Below are positions 25,503 through 33,043 of a stretch of DNA of 64,000 nt, piece after piece. The notes below the pieces were generated by a model. It did no database searches. It was not told where the DNA came from and was given only the letters and a program-made list of their open reading frames with translations. This DNA is from Alistipes shahii WAL 8301 (lineage in GTDB: Bacteria; Bacteroidota; Bacteroidia; Bacteroidales; Rikenellaceae): assembly GCF_025145845.1 (NCBI RefSeq), contig NZ_CP102253.1:2480001-2544000 (forward strand), in the 5' to 3' direction. The translations under genes were made by a program, and so were the position numbers. Each line of letters starts with the position of its first letter. The stretch's first letter is position 1.

Positions 25503-26585
25503 TTATTCGACGGTGTCGAGTTTCACGGGAAGCCCCTCGCGCAGCTGCAACGTGCCGGAGGTGATGAGCGTGTCGCCGACGTTAAGCCCGTCGATGATCT
25601 GGATGCTCGAATCGGTCCGCAGTCCGGTTTTCACCTCCGCGGCGTGCGCCTTGCCTCCCTTGTAGAGGAATACCTTGTCGACGCCCATCTCCGGCACGAG
25701 GGCCTCGGTCGGGATGGCGATGGCGTCGGGAATTTCGTGCATGCGGATCTGCACCGTCGCAAAGCGTCCCGGCAGCAGTTTGCCCCGCGTATTGGGATAC
25801 TTCGCCCGGACGGCCAGCGTGCGGGTGGCGATGTCGACCTTCGATTCGGTGGCGTAAACCGCGGCTTCGAAACGCTCCTGCCGTCCCTCGATGGTGAACG
25901 AGAGGCGCGTGCCGGGCTTGATCTGGTTGGCATAGCGTTCGGGGACGAAAAAGTCGATCTTCAGGGGCGAAATCTTCGTGAGCTTGGCCACCACGACGCT
26001 GGGCGAGGCGTAGGCGCCTTCGCTGACGTTGCGCAGGCCGATCACGCCGTCGAACGGCGCCCGCAGCTCCGTGAGCGCGATGTTCGACTTCACGATGTCG
26101 ATGTCGGCGTTGAGCATCGCCAGTTCTGTGCGGGCCTGTTCGTAGGCCTCCTGGCTCACGGCGTCTTTTTTGAGTAGGGCGCTCTGGCGGTAAACGCGGT
26201 CTTCGGCCAGTTTGAGCTGCGCCTCGTAACGCGAGAGCTGGGCCACGAGCGGCAGGTCGTTGACCTTGGCCAGCAGCTCGCCCTTGCGGACGACGGTGCC
26301 CTCCTGGAAGTTGATCGCCACGATTTTGCCCGAGGTTTCGAACGAGAGGTCCACCTCCTCGTCCGGCAGCAGGTTGCCCACCGTGGTGATGCCGTCGGTG
26401 AGCCGCTGCGGACGGACGATGCGTCCGTTGACGTTGAGGGTGCTCTGTCTGCGGGGCGCGATCGGCGCTTTGGCGGCGTCATCCGATGCCGGAGCTTTGT
26501 CGTTCAATAGATTGTAGAGGCTCAGGATCAGGCAGAATACCACGAGAACGATGGCTGTGATGATCCATTTCTTTTTCTTATTCAT
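25503..26585 (-). CDS. RND efflux periplasmic adaptor (membrane-fusion protein)
   Basis: 360 residues: N-terminal membrane anchor (KKKKWIITAIVLVVFCLILS), barrel-sandwich/lipoyl segment (IVAINFQEGTVVRKGELLAK), coiled hairpin (about 105-165), second lipoyl half (ELRAPFDGVIGLRNVSEGAY) and beta-barrel. Twelve bases separate it from the permease. First gene of the operon and preceded by a consensus-like promoter. Confidence 0.93.
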   Translation of the reverse strand: MNKKKKWIITAIVLVVFCLILSLYNLLNDKAPASDDAAKAPIAPRRQSTLNVNGRIVRPQRLTDGITTVGNLLPDEEVDLSFETSGKIVAINFQEGTVVRKGELLAKVNDLPLVAQLSRYEAQLKLAEDRVYRQSALLKKDAVSQEAYEQARTELAMLNADIDIVKSNIALTELRAPFDGVIGLRNVSEGAYASPSVVVAKLTKISPLKIDFFVPERYANQIKPGTRLSFTIEGRQERFEAAVYATESKVDIATRTLAVRAKYPNTRGKLLPGRFATVQIRMHEIPDAIAIPTEALVPEMGVDKVFLYKGGKAHAAEVKTGLRTDSSIQIIDGLNVGDTLITSGTLQLREGLPVKLDTVE

Positions 26586-26620
26586 TGCGAGAGTCCGGTT
26601 TTGCGTAGGGTATTGTATGC

Positions 26621-26649
26621 AAAGATACGAAAAAGGCGGATGGATGCAA
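26621..26649 (-). promoter_or_regulatory. Promoter of the RND efflux operon
   Basis: On the minus strand TTG (26649-26647), an 18-base spacer and TATCTTTG (26628-26621), 35 bases before the adaptor ATG. Confidence 0.65.
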
Positions 26650-26849
26650 AACCGAATGGGCGTCCGGTTCTGGTGCCCTTTCCGACGAATAAAAGTGTCG
26701 TAACGATGCCGAAAATGCCTAAAAAGCGTGTTGACCGTCGGCTTTTGACAGCGAAACGAGCCGGTTGCTGAAATATAGAATTAGAAAACTTTGTCCGATT
26801 GTCCGGTTTCGGACGGGTGAAACGGAAAAATTCGGAGGTGAAATAATGC

Positions 26850-26973
26850 CGGCTTTACGCGTCTCTGCATTTTTCGATCGTCTCGAAGGCCGTGTTCATC
26901 GGGATTTTTCGGTTTACGCATTGGTTTAAACAAATTCCCGATTTCGCCGTGAAAACCACAGGAAACAAGATGC
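26850..26973 (-). pseudogene. Integrase 5' remnant of an older integration
   Basis: Downstream of the left tRNA terminator the minus strand repeats the layout found before the intact integrase: an arm-type repeat (26910-26933) and then an ATG at 26895 reading MNTAFETIEKCRDA followed by a stop. The intact integrase starts MNTT after the same GTGTTCATCGGG context. Only about 14 codons survive, so this is the start of a lost integrase gene. The rest of 26586-26850 shows only the RND promoter. Confidence 0.6.
26910..26933 (+). other. Integrase arm-type repeat, older copy
   Basis: CGGTTTACGC, then ATTGGTTTAAACAA: two GGTTTAnAC half-sites in tandem. It is nearly identical to the copies at 27215-27238 and 38504-38527 that lie just inside the two ends of the island. 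Confidence 0.6.
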
Positions 26974-27001
26974 GAAAAAACCGCCTGCAAGTTGCAAGCG
27001 G
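26974..27001 (-). terminator. Terminator of the left tRNA-Arg
   Basis: On the minus strand CCGCTTGCA pairs with TGCAGGCGG and is followed by six T. The right tRNA copy has a terminator of the same shape but different stem bases. Confidence 0.8.
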
Positions 27002-27042
27002 CTGTAAACAACAGAGGGAAAAGCATTTGCCTTTCCCTCTTT

Positions 27043-27143
27043 GTGACACCGACAGGACTCAAACCTGTAACCTTCTGATCCGTAGTCAGATGCTCTATTC
27101 AATTAAGCTACGGTGCCGAATTGCGATTGCAAATGTAGGGCAA
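27043..27143. repeat. Left 101-bp direct repeat bounding the island (att site)
   Basis: This block, containing the whole tRNA-Arg and 26 bases of its 5' flank, recurs at 38609-38709 with one mismatch (27127 versus 38693). Flanks diverge abruptly on both sides. The pair is separated by 11,566 bases. Confidence 0.9.
27044..27117 (-). tRNA. tRNA-Arg (anticodon ACG), left copy
   Basis: 74 bases on the minus strand. Acceptor GGCACCG pairs with CGGTGTC, the anticodon arm is TCTGA-CTACGGA-TCAGA giving anticodon ACG, and the T arm is CAGGTTTGAGTCCTG. CCA is not encoded. A -7 box (TACATTTG, 27137-27130) is retained, but the TTG present 20 bases before it in the right copy is missing here, so expression of this copy may be weaker. 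Confidence 0.95.
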
Positions 27144-27214
27144 CGTTGATTAACAGATAGTTACGGTCGTGAATTTTGTCGATGAATTTCTCTTTTTCAT
27201 GCTGTTATTCGGCG

Positions 27215-27238
27215 CGGTTTACACGTTGGTTTACACAA
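27215..27238 (+). other. Integrase arm-type repeat, left end of island
   Basis: CGGTTTACACGTTGGTTTAC followed by ACAA; two GGTTTACAC half-sites. It differs by one base from the copy at the right end (38504-38527). Such repeats close to the ends of integrase-driven elements are commonly integrase arm sites. Confidence 0.6.
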
Positions 27239-27302
27239 TAGGGCAAACTCAATGCTGGTTAAACAATAGGTGAATTAATTGATTGTTTGATAAATAGAAA
27301 AA

Positions 27303-27357
27303 GTGACAAACTATGTCGAAAGGGTAATTATATAGCCCCTTGTTTTTAGTCTGTCAC
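27303..27357. repeat. 55-bp palindromic element, copy 1
   Basis: Begins GTGACAAACT and ends AGTCTGTCAC, with TATAGCCCC in the middle right half. One of five copies that are all exactly 55 bp. It lies after the stop of the 27429-27878 gene. Together with the arm repeat it is all that I see in the 27118-27428 gap. Confidence 0.85.
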
Positions 27358-27428
27358 TTGTCGTTGTCAAAGGAAAACACCGCATTTTTTCGGCCCTCTC
27401 TCCTTAACCTTTATAGATACGATGCAAT

Positions 27429-27878
27429 TCAACTCCAAATTGGTTGTAGTTTGAATATGCAAATGTATATTGTATATAACAATTCAAAAGATGTCAGTAT
27501 AATGACAAAAAATGAAATAATTGTAGCTCTACTATCACGGCGATTACATTCTGCAAAAAATATTGTCAAATTGATATTATTTATGTCCTTATATTTTCGG
27601 GCACTTTCTTTCATGTAGTGTTCTACATAAATTAGAATAGCTAAACAGATAAATGGAAGAATAAGTATAAATCTACTGAAATGTGTTCCAATCTGTAACA
27701 ATGCTATATAACCTGTGATGAAGACAGTGTTTAGCAAAAAAAGATGATCGTGTATTCTATCAAAATGCTTTAGGACATCGCGTTGAGAATCATATCTCAT
27801 TTTTTCAGTTTTCGCTTCTATTCTTTTCAAAGTTTCTTCGGCTTCTTGGAGAGCTTTTTCGATTTCATCTTGTGCCAT
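27429..27878 (-). CDS. Unknown membrane protein with N-terminal coiled coil
   Basis: 149 residues from the ATG at 27878, chosen because GGAG lies a few bases upstream; an ATG at 27917 would add 13 residues. The first 35 residues are charged and helical (DEIEKALQEAEETLKRIEAK). They are followed by two close hydrophobic segments (HLFLLNTVFITGYIALL, FILILPFICLAILIYV) and another at the C-terminus. AT-rich codon use unlike the host genes. No family recognised. Confidence 0.65.
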   Translation of the reverse strand: MAQDEIEKALQEAEETLKRIEAKTEKMRYDSQRDVLKHFDRIHDHLFLLNTVFITGYIALLQIGTHFSRFILILPFICLAILIYVEHYMKESARKYKDINNINLTIFFAECNRRDSRATIISFFVIILTSFELLYTIYICIFKLQPIWS

Positions 27879-27918
27879 ATTTTTTTCTCCAAAATTAGCA
27901 AATATATTTGAAGACAAC

Positions 27919-28341
27919 TTACATTGAAATAAATAATTGTAAATAGTTTTCGCAGAATCCCGCTAACGGGAATTTCTTTGTTTCCTCCTGTCCGTCGGGT
28001 GTGGTGTAATGAAATAATATAGCGTTCGCTTTGACAAGGCAGTCGAATAAATTTACCGTTTCGCTCATGCCTTCCATCTTCACCTCGTTAGCGATTATTA
28101 TTCCTATTGTATCGTCTATCTCTTTGAGGTCGCTTTTTCACCCGATTATTCATTGTTTGTTCTTTACAAGTGCGATTTCAACGGGTTTATTTATGTCCGC
28201 TGTTTCGGGCGAGAAAACATAGTAAAACATTTCGGGATAAATCTCATTTTGAGGCTTTATGACAATTAAGCCTATTCCCTCTGTCTTGCTCCATTCGACC
28301 AACTTGCAAATAGCTTGTTTATCCTCCCATGCTTTGGTCAT
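27919..28341 (-). pseudogene. Unknown cargo gene interrupted by two in-frame TGA codons
   Basis: A single 141-codon minus-strand frame starts MTKAWEDKQAICKLVEWSK and ends ...GFCENYLQLFISM. It is broken by TGA at 28152-28150 and again at 28140-28138. Protein-like composition continues in the same frame after the stops (KSDLKEIDDTIGIIIANEV). Two nearby stops without a frameshift suggest point-mutation decay. An alternative is two separate short genes, the second starting at an internal ATG (MEGMSETVNLFDC). No homology recognised. Confidence 0.6.
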
Positions 28342-28446
28342 TCATTCTGTTTTCGGTTGTTTGTATCTGTTCATTTTAGCTAAAATTTAATTGTTATTTT
28401 ATCTTTATAAAGATAAGATTATTAGTGGAATAAACAAAATAAGAAA

Positions 28447-28501
28447 GTGACAAACTCTGCAAAAGGGTCTTATGGATTAACCTTTTCACAAAGTCTGTCA
28501 C
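28447..28501. repeat. 55-bp palindromic element, copy 2
   Basis: Starts GTGACAAACT and ends AGTCTGTCAC; the inner bases align best with the other copies when read on the minus strand. Located between the HEPN gene stop and the broken gene. Confidence 0.85.
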
Positions 28502-28516
28502 TCGGAATTTTGCCAA

Positions 28517-28975
28517 TCAGTTTTGGCTTTTGAATAGTGATTGTTGAGTTAAGGCAAATTGAGCGAATGCCCAAACAAACGTTTTAAATTTCGTCACCTC
28601 TATTACCGCCTTAAATGTTTCTGTTTTGTGTCTTTCGTCTTTCCAATCTGTGATTTTAATATGTGTAATGTCTTTTCCGTTATCGCTCCCGAATCGGATT
28701 CCATCATGTGCAATGGCATTTCGGATATGCCGAGCCACGTTCTTCACGCTCTTATTGGGTTCTTTTATGCAGCTAATGTCTGTATCGGCAATTCCCCATT
28801 TGTCCGCTGAAACAACCTCTGTCGGAAGATGATTGAATAGGCTTTGTTGTGGAATTATCAATAATCCAACACATGCATTGATGAACAATGTATTTTCAAA
28901 CGGTATTTGGTATCCGTTAACAATTTCTTGTGTCCGTTGGATAAACTCTATTTCAAAAATATTTTTGTACTCCAT
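28517..28975 (-). CDS. HEPN-family protein, putative RNase
   Basis: 152 residues, mostly helical. The HEPN catalytic signature R-x4-H is present as R85-N-A-I-A-H90 (RHIRNAIAHDG), in the usual place at the start of the last helices. HEPN proteins are often RNases in toxin-antitoxin and anti-phage systems. It starts 5 bases after the stop of the large lipoprotein gene, so both are probably co-transcribed. No antitoxin-like partner gene is evident next to it. Confidence 0.75.
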   Translation of the reverse strand: MEYKNIFEIEFIQRTQEIVNGYQIPFENTLFINACVGLLIIPQQSLFNHLPTEVVSADKWGIADTDISCIKEPNKSVKNVARHIRNAIAHDGIRFGSDNGKDITHIKITDWKDERHKTETFKAVIEVTKFKTFVWAFAQFALTQQSLFKSQN

Positions 28976-28980
28976 TGGGC

Positions 28981-30921
28981 TTACTCTGTAAAATCGTATC
29001 CAACAATATTATCGCCTAAATCTTTCCAATATGGAGCTTTTTTATAATCATCAACAGCTGACATCGGAACATAGTATTTACATTTCCATGAAGTTCCCCA
29101 ATCATTTCCAAAAACGTTGGCACCTCCTAAAAAAGGCGGTGTAAGAGATTTGCAATAGACAAATTCTACATTGCGATTGTGAAATGCATAGTCTCCAATA
29201 GATTTGACACTTGCGGGTAGCGTAACACGTAAAGTTGAGATATTGATACTAGATGCTCCATAAAATGCATATGCTCCAATAGTTTCTACATAATCCCCTA
29301 ATATTATAAATCGGAGTGAGGTACATCCATAGAATGCTCTATCTTGAATATCTGTAATATTATTTCCCCAAGTAACAAACTGTAAATCTGAGCATCCCGA
29401 GAATGCATTTTGCTCAATAGTTTTTACATTATCTGGAATAACGATAGTATATAATTTAGAGCAGTCTTTAAATGCCTCTTTTCCAATATAGGTTACCCCG
29501 ATAAAATATCGTAATTCATTGAATGACGAAATCGCACTACCATGAAAGTAATGGTAATACCCAATATATTTTACATTTGCTGCCTCCTGATACGATAGTT
29601 CACCATCAAGATTTTTATCCCACGAATTGAGATTATCTATATTACTACTGTTAAGCCATTGACTAGAACACAAATATTTCGTAATGGGATCAGCAAATTG
29701 AATGTTTTGTGTTGTCGTATCATTATTCTGAGGCATAGTTATTACCGTTCCATCTGCCAATTCAAAGTAAACATTGTTTTCGTCCTGCGTGATTTTGATG
29801 CTGTCTGCATCCTTGCCGTCCTCTCCCGTAGCTTTGCCTAATTGCGTCCAATTCGTTCCGTTGTCATAGGAAATCCACCAATATCCCTCTCGAATTTCGA
29901 GTTTAGGCGTAACACCATCTGAACCATCCGTGCCATTATTACCGTCTGTCCCTTGTGCTTTTATCTTCTGACCATCTACAACGATAAACTCACCGTCCAG
30001 CGTCCAATAATAGATGCCGTCCGTGTCTTTCTTCACTCCGATAACGGGTGTGTTGCCATCGACACCATCCGCACCATCCTTGCCGTTGTAAATCACAATC
30101 GGGTTGCTCTTGGCAAACTTAATCGTATAGCCTACTACCTTGCCGTTCTCGGTCAGCGGGTCTACACTCGTAATATAATCGTTGTTTTGGAGTGCTGTTA
30201 CAATTGTCTGTAATGCCGAAAGATTGGTATTCGTTTCGTTGCAAAGACGCTGTAAGGCTTCAAAAGCAGACCATGTAGGCAGTTTGATTTGCGTACCGTT
30301 TGATAAGGTGAAAATTACATAGTCCGTGCTGGTTTCATAATCCACGCCCGAAAACATAGAATCGCTACCAACGCCATCTTCACCTGTTGCTTTACCTAAC
30401 TGCGTCCAATTTGCTCCGTTATCATAGGAAACAAACCAATAATCATTTTCGATTTTGAATTGCGGGGTCGTGCCGTTGGTTCCGTTTGTGCCGTCTTTAC
30501 CCTCGGCTTGGATTTTTCCACCATCGACCACGATAAATTCACCGTTCAACGTCCAATAATAGACACCATCAGTATCTTTCTTGACGCCGATGGTGGGTGT
30601 TGTCCCGTCTTCACCGTCTTGTCCGTCTTTACCGTGATAGATGGTAATAGGATTGCCTTTGCTGAAAGTAATTGTATAGCCGATTTCTTTACCGTCTTTC
30701 ATAAGGGGTGTAGTCCCCGTAACATAAACGTTGTTTTGTAATGCTGTTACGATAGTCTGCAACGATGAAATATTTGTGTTCATCTGCTTGCAGAGTTCCT
30801 CTAATTTTGCGACACGGTTTTCCAATCCGTGAACGCTGTTCCAAAGGTCATCATCATCGTATTTACACGATGTGAGCGCAACCACCGCAAATAATGCGGC
30901 AAAGGCCAATAGTTTTTTCAT
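28981..30921 (-). CDS. Surface lipoprotein with duplicated module and LRR_5 domain
   Basis: 646 residues. Lipoprotein signal MKKLLAFAALFAVVALTSC. Two tandem modules of about 170 residues follow (about 20-190 and 200-375). Each has a short coiled coil (LQTIVTALQNN), a beta part, a collagen-like Gly-Asp-rich stretch (GKDGQDGEDGTTP), and the shared YYWTL and YDNGANWTQLGKATGEDG segments; these resemble the DUF4988/PL29 N-terminal type. The C-terminal 200 residues are BspA-like leucine-rich repeats (IGKEAFKDCSKLYTIVIPD). Probably displayed on the cell surface. Preceded by a long structured leader and followed by the HEPN gene. Confidence 0.85.
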   Translation of the reverse strand: MKKLLAFAALFAVVALTSCKYDDDDLWNSVHGLENRVAKLEELCKQMNTNISSLQTIVTALQNNVYVTGTTPLMKDGKEIGYTITFSKGNPITIYHGKDGQDGEDGTTPTIGVKKDTDGVYYWTLNGEFIVVDGGKIQAEGKDGTNGTNGTTPQFKIENDYWFVSYDNGANWTQLGKATGEDGVGSDSMFSGVDYETSTDYVIFTLSNGTQIKLPTWSAFEALQRLCNETNTNLSALQTIVTALQNNDYITSVDPLTENGKVVGYTIKFAKSNPIVIYNGKDGADGVDGNTPVIGVKKDTDGIYYWTLDGEFIVVDGQKIKAQGTDGNNGTDGSDGVTPKLEIREGYWWISYDNGTNWTQLGKATGEDGKDADSIKITQDENNVYFELADGTVITMPQNNDTTTQNIQFADPITKYLCSSQWLNSSNIDNLNSWDKNLDGELSYQEAANVKYIGYYHYFHGSAISSFNELRYFIGVTYIGKEAFKDCSKLYTIVIPDNVKTIEQNAFSGCSDLQFVTWGNNITDIQDRAFYGCTSLRFIILGDYVETIGAYAFYGASSINISTLRVTLPASVKSIGDYAFHNRNVEFVYCKSLTPPFLGGANVFGNDWGTSWKCKYYVPMSAVDDYKKAPYWKDLGDNIVGYDFTE

Positions 30922-30965
30922 AGTAAGATTTATTTAAATTGAACAAGTGTTTCAAATCTTACTAT
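30920..30965 (-). promoter_or_regulatory. Start-codon stem-loop in the lipoprotein leader
   Basis: ATAGTAAGATTT (30920-30931) and AAATCTTACTAT (30954-30965) form a perfect 12-bp stem with a 22-base loop. In the mRNA the stem includes the first two bases of the ATG at 30921, so folding would hide the initiation site. Confidence 0.7.
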
Positions 30966-30999
30966 CCGCCCCTCAATAGTGGATTCAATAAATAAGAAA

Positions 31000-31076
31000 G
31001 CGCAGGGCTGAAAGCTCATTTGAGGATAGTAGGCCGTAGGATTGCCCGAACATTCAAATAAGCAACAACCCCGCGC
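31000..31076 (-). promoter_or_regulatory. Long hairpin in the lipoprotein leader RNA
   Basis: GCGCAGGGCTG (31000-31010) pairs with CAACCCCGCGC (31066-31076), and GCTCATTTGA (31014-31023) with TCAAATAAGC (31054-31063), giving a roughly 21-bp stem with G-U pairs and one small internal loop. Smaller hairpins lie at 31079-31093 and about 31171-31187. The leader between promoter and ATG is about 265 bases. Confidence 0.65.
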
Positions 31077-31194
31077 CGTATCCGTAAAGGATATGACGGG
31101 AGATAAGGTCTGCCTATTCTCATGTTCAATGAATTTCCTACGTTCACTATCCGAGAATAAACTTACGCTTCCGTAAATTTCAATATGTCATCCA

Positions 31195-31225
31195 CAAAGG
31201 TAAAAAACATATTCTGAAAACGCAA
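31195..31225 (-). promoter_or_regulatory. Promoter of the lipoprotein-HEPN operon
   Basis: On the minus strand TTG (31225-31223), a 20-base spacer and TACCTTTG (31202-31195). The next downstream ATG of a real gene is at 30921. The 30922-31335 gap is thus an untranslated leader plus promoter. Confidence 0.7.
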
Positions 31226-31335
31226 TGACCTTATCCCGCTTTTCGGGATTGTTGCTGTATCAAATTTCTGAAAAATAAAGTTTCTATCCAATAGGTTACG
31301 CTATGGAATCGAAACTTTGTTAGTTGTAAGTTGGG

Positions 31336-31632
31336 TTAATTTTCCCCGCAAATTTCTTGTATTACGCCGTCCATGTAAATCGCCTGCCCGCTGGATTGTC
31401 TGCCCCACCAGCGACACCCTAATTCGTCGATGATAACCTCGCCCTGCTCTTTCAGTCGTTCAGCCAGCCACGGGGTAACAAGCCACCATTCCAACACCTC
31501 GTCCCCGTTAAAGGGATAGATGTATTCCTCGTCGATTTTTCCTGCTTGGATTAGCTCCTCGATAACCGTGCTTTGTCCCCATAAAACATGAATGTCCGTA
31601 ATCTGTTTGGCTCTCTCTTGTGTTTCGTACAT
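31336..31632 (-). CDS. Conserved small protein of mobile elements, function unknown
   Basis: 98 residues, starting MYETQERAKQITDIHVLWGQ and containing EWWLVTPWLAERL and CRWWGRQSSGQAIYMDGVI. Rich in Trp and acidic residues, without signal or membrane segments. I recall similar proteins in Bacteroidetes conjugative and mobilisable elements but know no function. Stands alone between the leader of the lipoprotein and the Fic gene. Confidence 0.7.
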   Translation of the reverse strand: MYETQERAKQITDIHVLWGQSTVIEELIQAGKIDEEYIYPFNGDEVLEWWLVTPWLAERLKEQGEVIIDELGCRWWGRQSSGQAIYMDGVIQEICGEN

Positions 31633-31858
31633 AGCGATTAAGTTTTTGTTTATCGCTTATCAGTAGTAATCCAACTTCATGTAATATCAATAATCCTATT
31701 CTGTTATATGGTTTCGGACGCAGATAGGGGCGGCTTGTTTTATGTGGAATCCTATTATATGTAATGGATAAAAATTCAATTTCCCATCTGAAAATGGGGA
31801 GGGGTGAAAAATAGGGATTGTCCGCTCGGTCGGGGTATCTCGGTTTGTTTGTTTGCGC

Positions 31859-31913
31859 GTGACAACCTTTTCGAAAAAGGATATTTTATAGACCCTTTCA
31901 CAAAGTTTGTCAC
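31859..31913. repeat. 55-bp palindromic element, copy 3
   Basis: Starts GTGACAACCT, has TATAGACCC, and ends AGTTTGTCAC. It lies in the 403-base gap between the 98-aa gene and the Fic gene, which holds no other gene that I can support. Confidence 0.85.
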
Positions 31914-32009
31914 CTTTTGTTGCGGGGCAGTTTCGGCATAAATCGCACGATGTGGGGAATGGATGATAAATAGATTTACCCAAAACTACCCTATAAAAGA
32001 AAGAATCGC

Positions 32010-32017
32010 TATCTTTG
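32010..32017 (+). promoter_or_regulatory. -7 box of the Fic gene
   Basis: TATCTTTG lies 18 bases before the ATG; an upstream TTG at the expected distance is not clear. Confidence 0.45.
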
Positions 32018-32035
32018 CCGAAAAGCAAGTGTACC

Positions 32036-32968
32036 ATGTCTTATAAACCGCCTTACACCATTACGCCGAAGATCACGAATTTGGTTGCACAAATCAGCGA
32101 AGCAATCGGCGGTTATTATGCGCACGAAAATCTTCGCCTGCATCGGGTCAATCGGATCAAGACGATTCACGGGACGCTGGCTATCGAGGGCAACACGCTT
32201 TCGACGGAGCAGGTCACGGCGGTATTGGAGGGGAAACCCGTCGTTGCTCCTATTAACGAGGTGCAGGAGGTGCGCAACGCCCTTAAAGCGTATGAATTGC
32301 TCGACACGCTCGACCCCTGTAAAGTCGATGATCTGTTAAAGGCTCACGCCACGATGGAGGCGGGATTGATCGACGAAATCGGTTGTTTCCGCAAAGGCGG
32401 TGCGGGTGTGGTGTCGGGGAAAACGGTTATCCATTATGCGCCCGATGCCGAACGTGTGCCGTTTCTCGTAAACGATCTGTTCGAGTGGCTGCGCACCACG
32501 GATGAACACCCGTTGATCGCAAGTTGTGTCTTTCATTATGAATTCGAGTTTATCCATCCGTTCGCGGACGGTAACGGTCGCACGGGGCGATTGTGGCAGA
32601 CATTGATTTTGAGCAGGTGGCGGCCTATCTTCAAAAACCTGCCGATCGAAAACATTGTATATAAGTATCAAAAGGAGTATTATAAGGCGATTGCCGTAAG
32701 TGGCGGTAAGGCAGGTTGCACGCCTTTCGTCGAGTTTATTTTGGGGGTAATCGCCGAAACGCTCACTACCCAAGAAATTACCCGAAAGACTACCCAAGAA
32801 ATTATTTTGGAAGCCATCGCCCGCAATCCCAGCATTACACGGGCGGAGCTGGCCGAGGTTGTCGGAATCTCACCCGACGGCGTGAAATATCATTTGCAGA
32901 AACTCACCAAGTCGGGCAGGCTCAAACGGGTGGGGTCTACACGTCGCGGAGAGTGGGTGATCGAGTGA
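32036..32968 (+). CDS. Fic-domain AMP-transferase-type protein with winged helix
   Basis: 310 residues from the ATG at 32036; an upstream TTG at 32015 overlaps the -7 box and is rejected. The Fic active site HPFADGNGRTGR (H174-R185) is complete, so AMPylation or a related transfer is expected. The N-terminal inhibitory motif (S/T)xxxE(G/N) is present as T47-L-A-I-E51-G52, a class II arrangement that should block activity in cis. The C-terminal 60 residues form a winged helix (ITRAELAEVVGISPDGVKYH). The stop codon overlaps the fourth 55-bp element by four bases. Confidence 0.93.
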   Translation: MSYKPPYTITPKITNLVAQISEAIGGYYAHENLRLHRVNRIKTIHGTLAIEGNTLSTEQVTAVLEGKPVVAPINEVQEVRNALKAYELLDTLDPCKVDDLLKAHATMEAGLIDEIGCFRKGGAGVVSGKTVIHYAPDAERVPFLVNDLFEWLRTTDEHPLIASCVFHYEFEFIHPFADGNGRTGRLWQTLILSRWRPIFKNLPIENIVYKYQKEYYKAIAVSGGKAGCTPFVEFILGVIAETLTTQEITRKTTQEIILEAIARNPSITRAELAEVVGISPDGVKYHLQKLTKSGRLKRVGSTRRGEWVIE

Positions 32969-33019
32969 CAGGAATTCCGAAAAAGGTACTTTTATAGCCC
33001 CTTTTCAAAAGTTTGTCAC
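32965..33019. repeat. 55-bp palindromic element, copy 4
   Basis: Starts GTGACAGGAA and ends AGTTTGTCAC with TATAGCCCC inside. It overlaps the Fic stop codon and lies between two convergent genes, a position expected of a terminator. Confidence 0.85.
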
Positions 33020-33043
33020 CGACCTGTTTTTACCCGTTACGGG

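Noticed and set aside
28138..28152. Recoding of TGA (selenocysteine) in the broken cargo gene
   Set aside because: No selenocysteine-insertion-like hairpin is evident directly after the TGAs and nothing else in the window points to selenoprotein machinery; decay is simpler.
30922..31335. Invertible promoter (phase-variable switch) before the surface lipoprotein
   Set aside because: The inverted repeats found are 12 bp flanking only 22 bases, or form a long hairpin within the leader. They do not flank the promoter at 31195-31225, and no invertase gene is adjacent.
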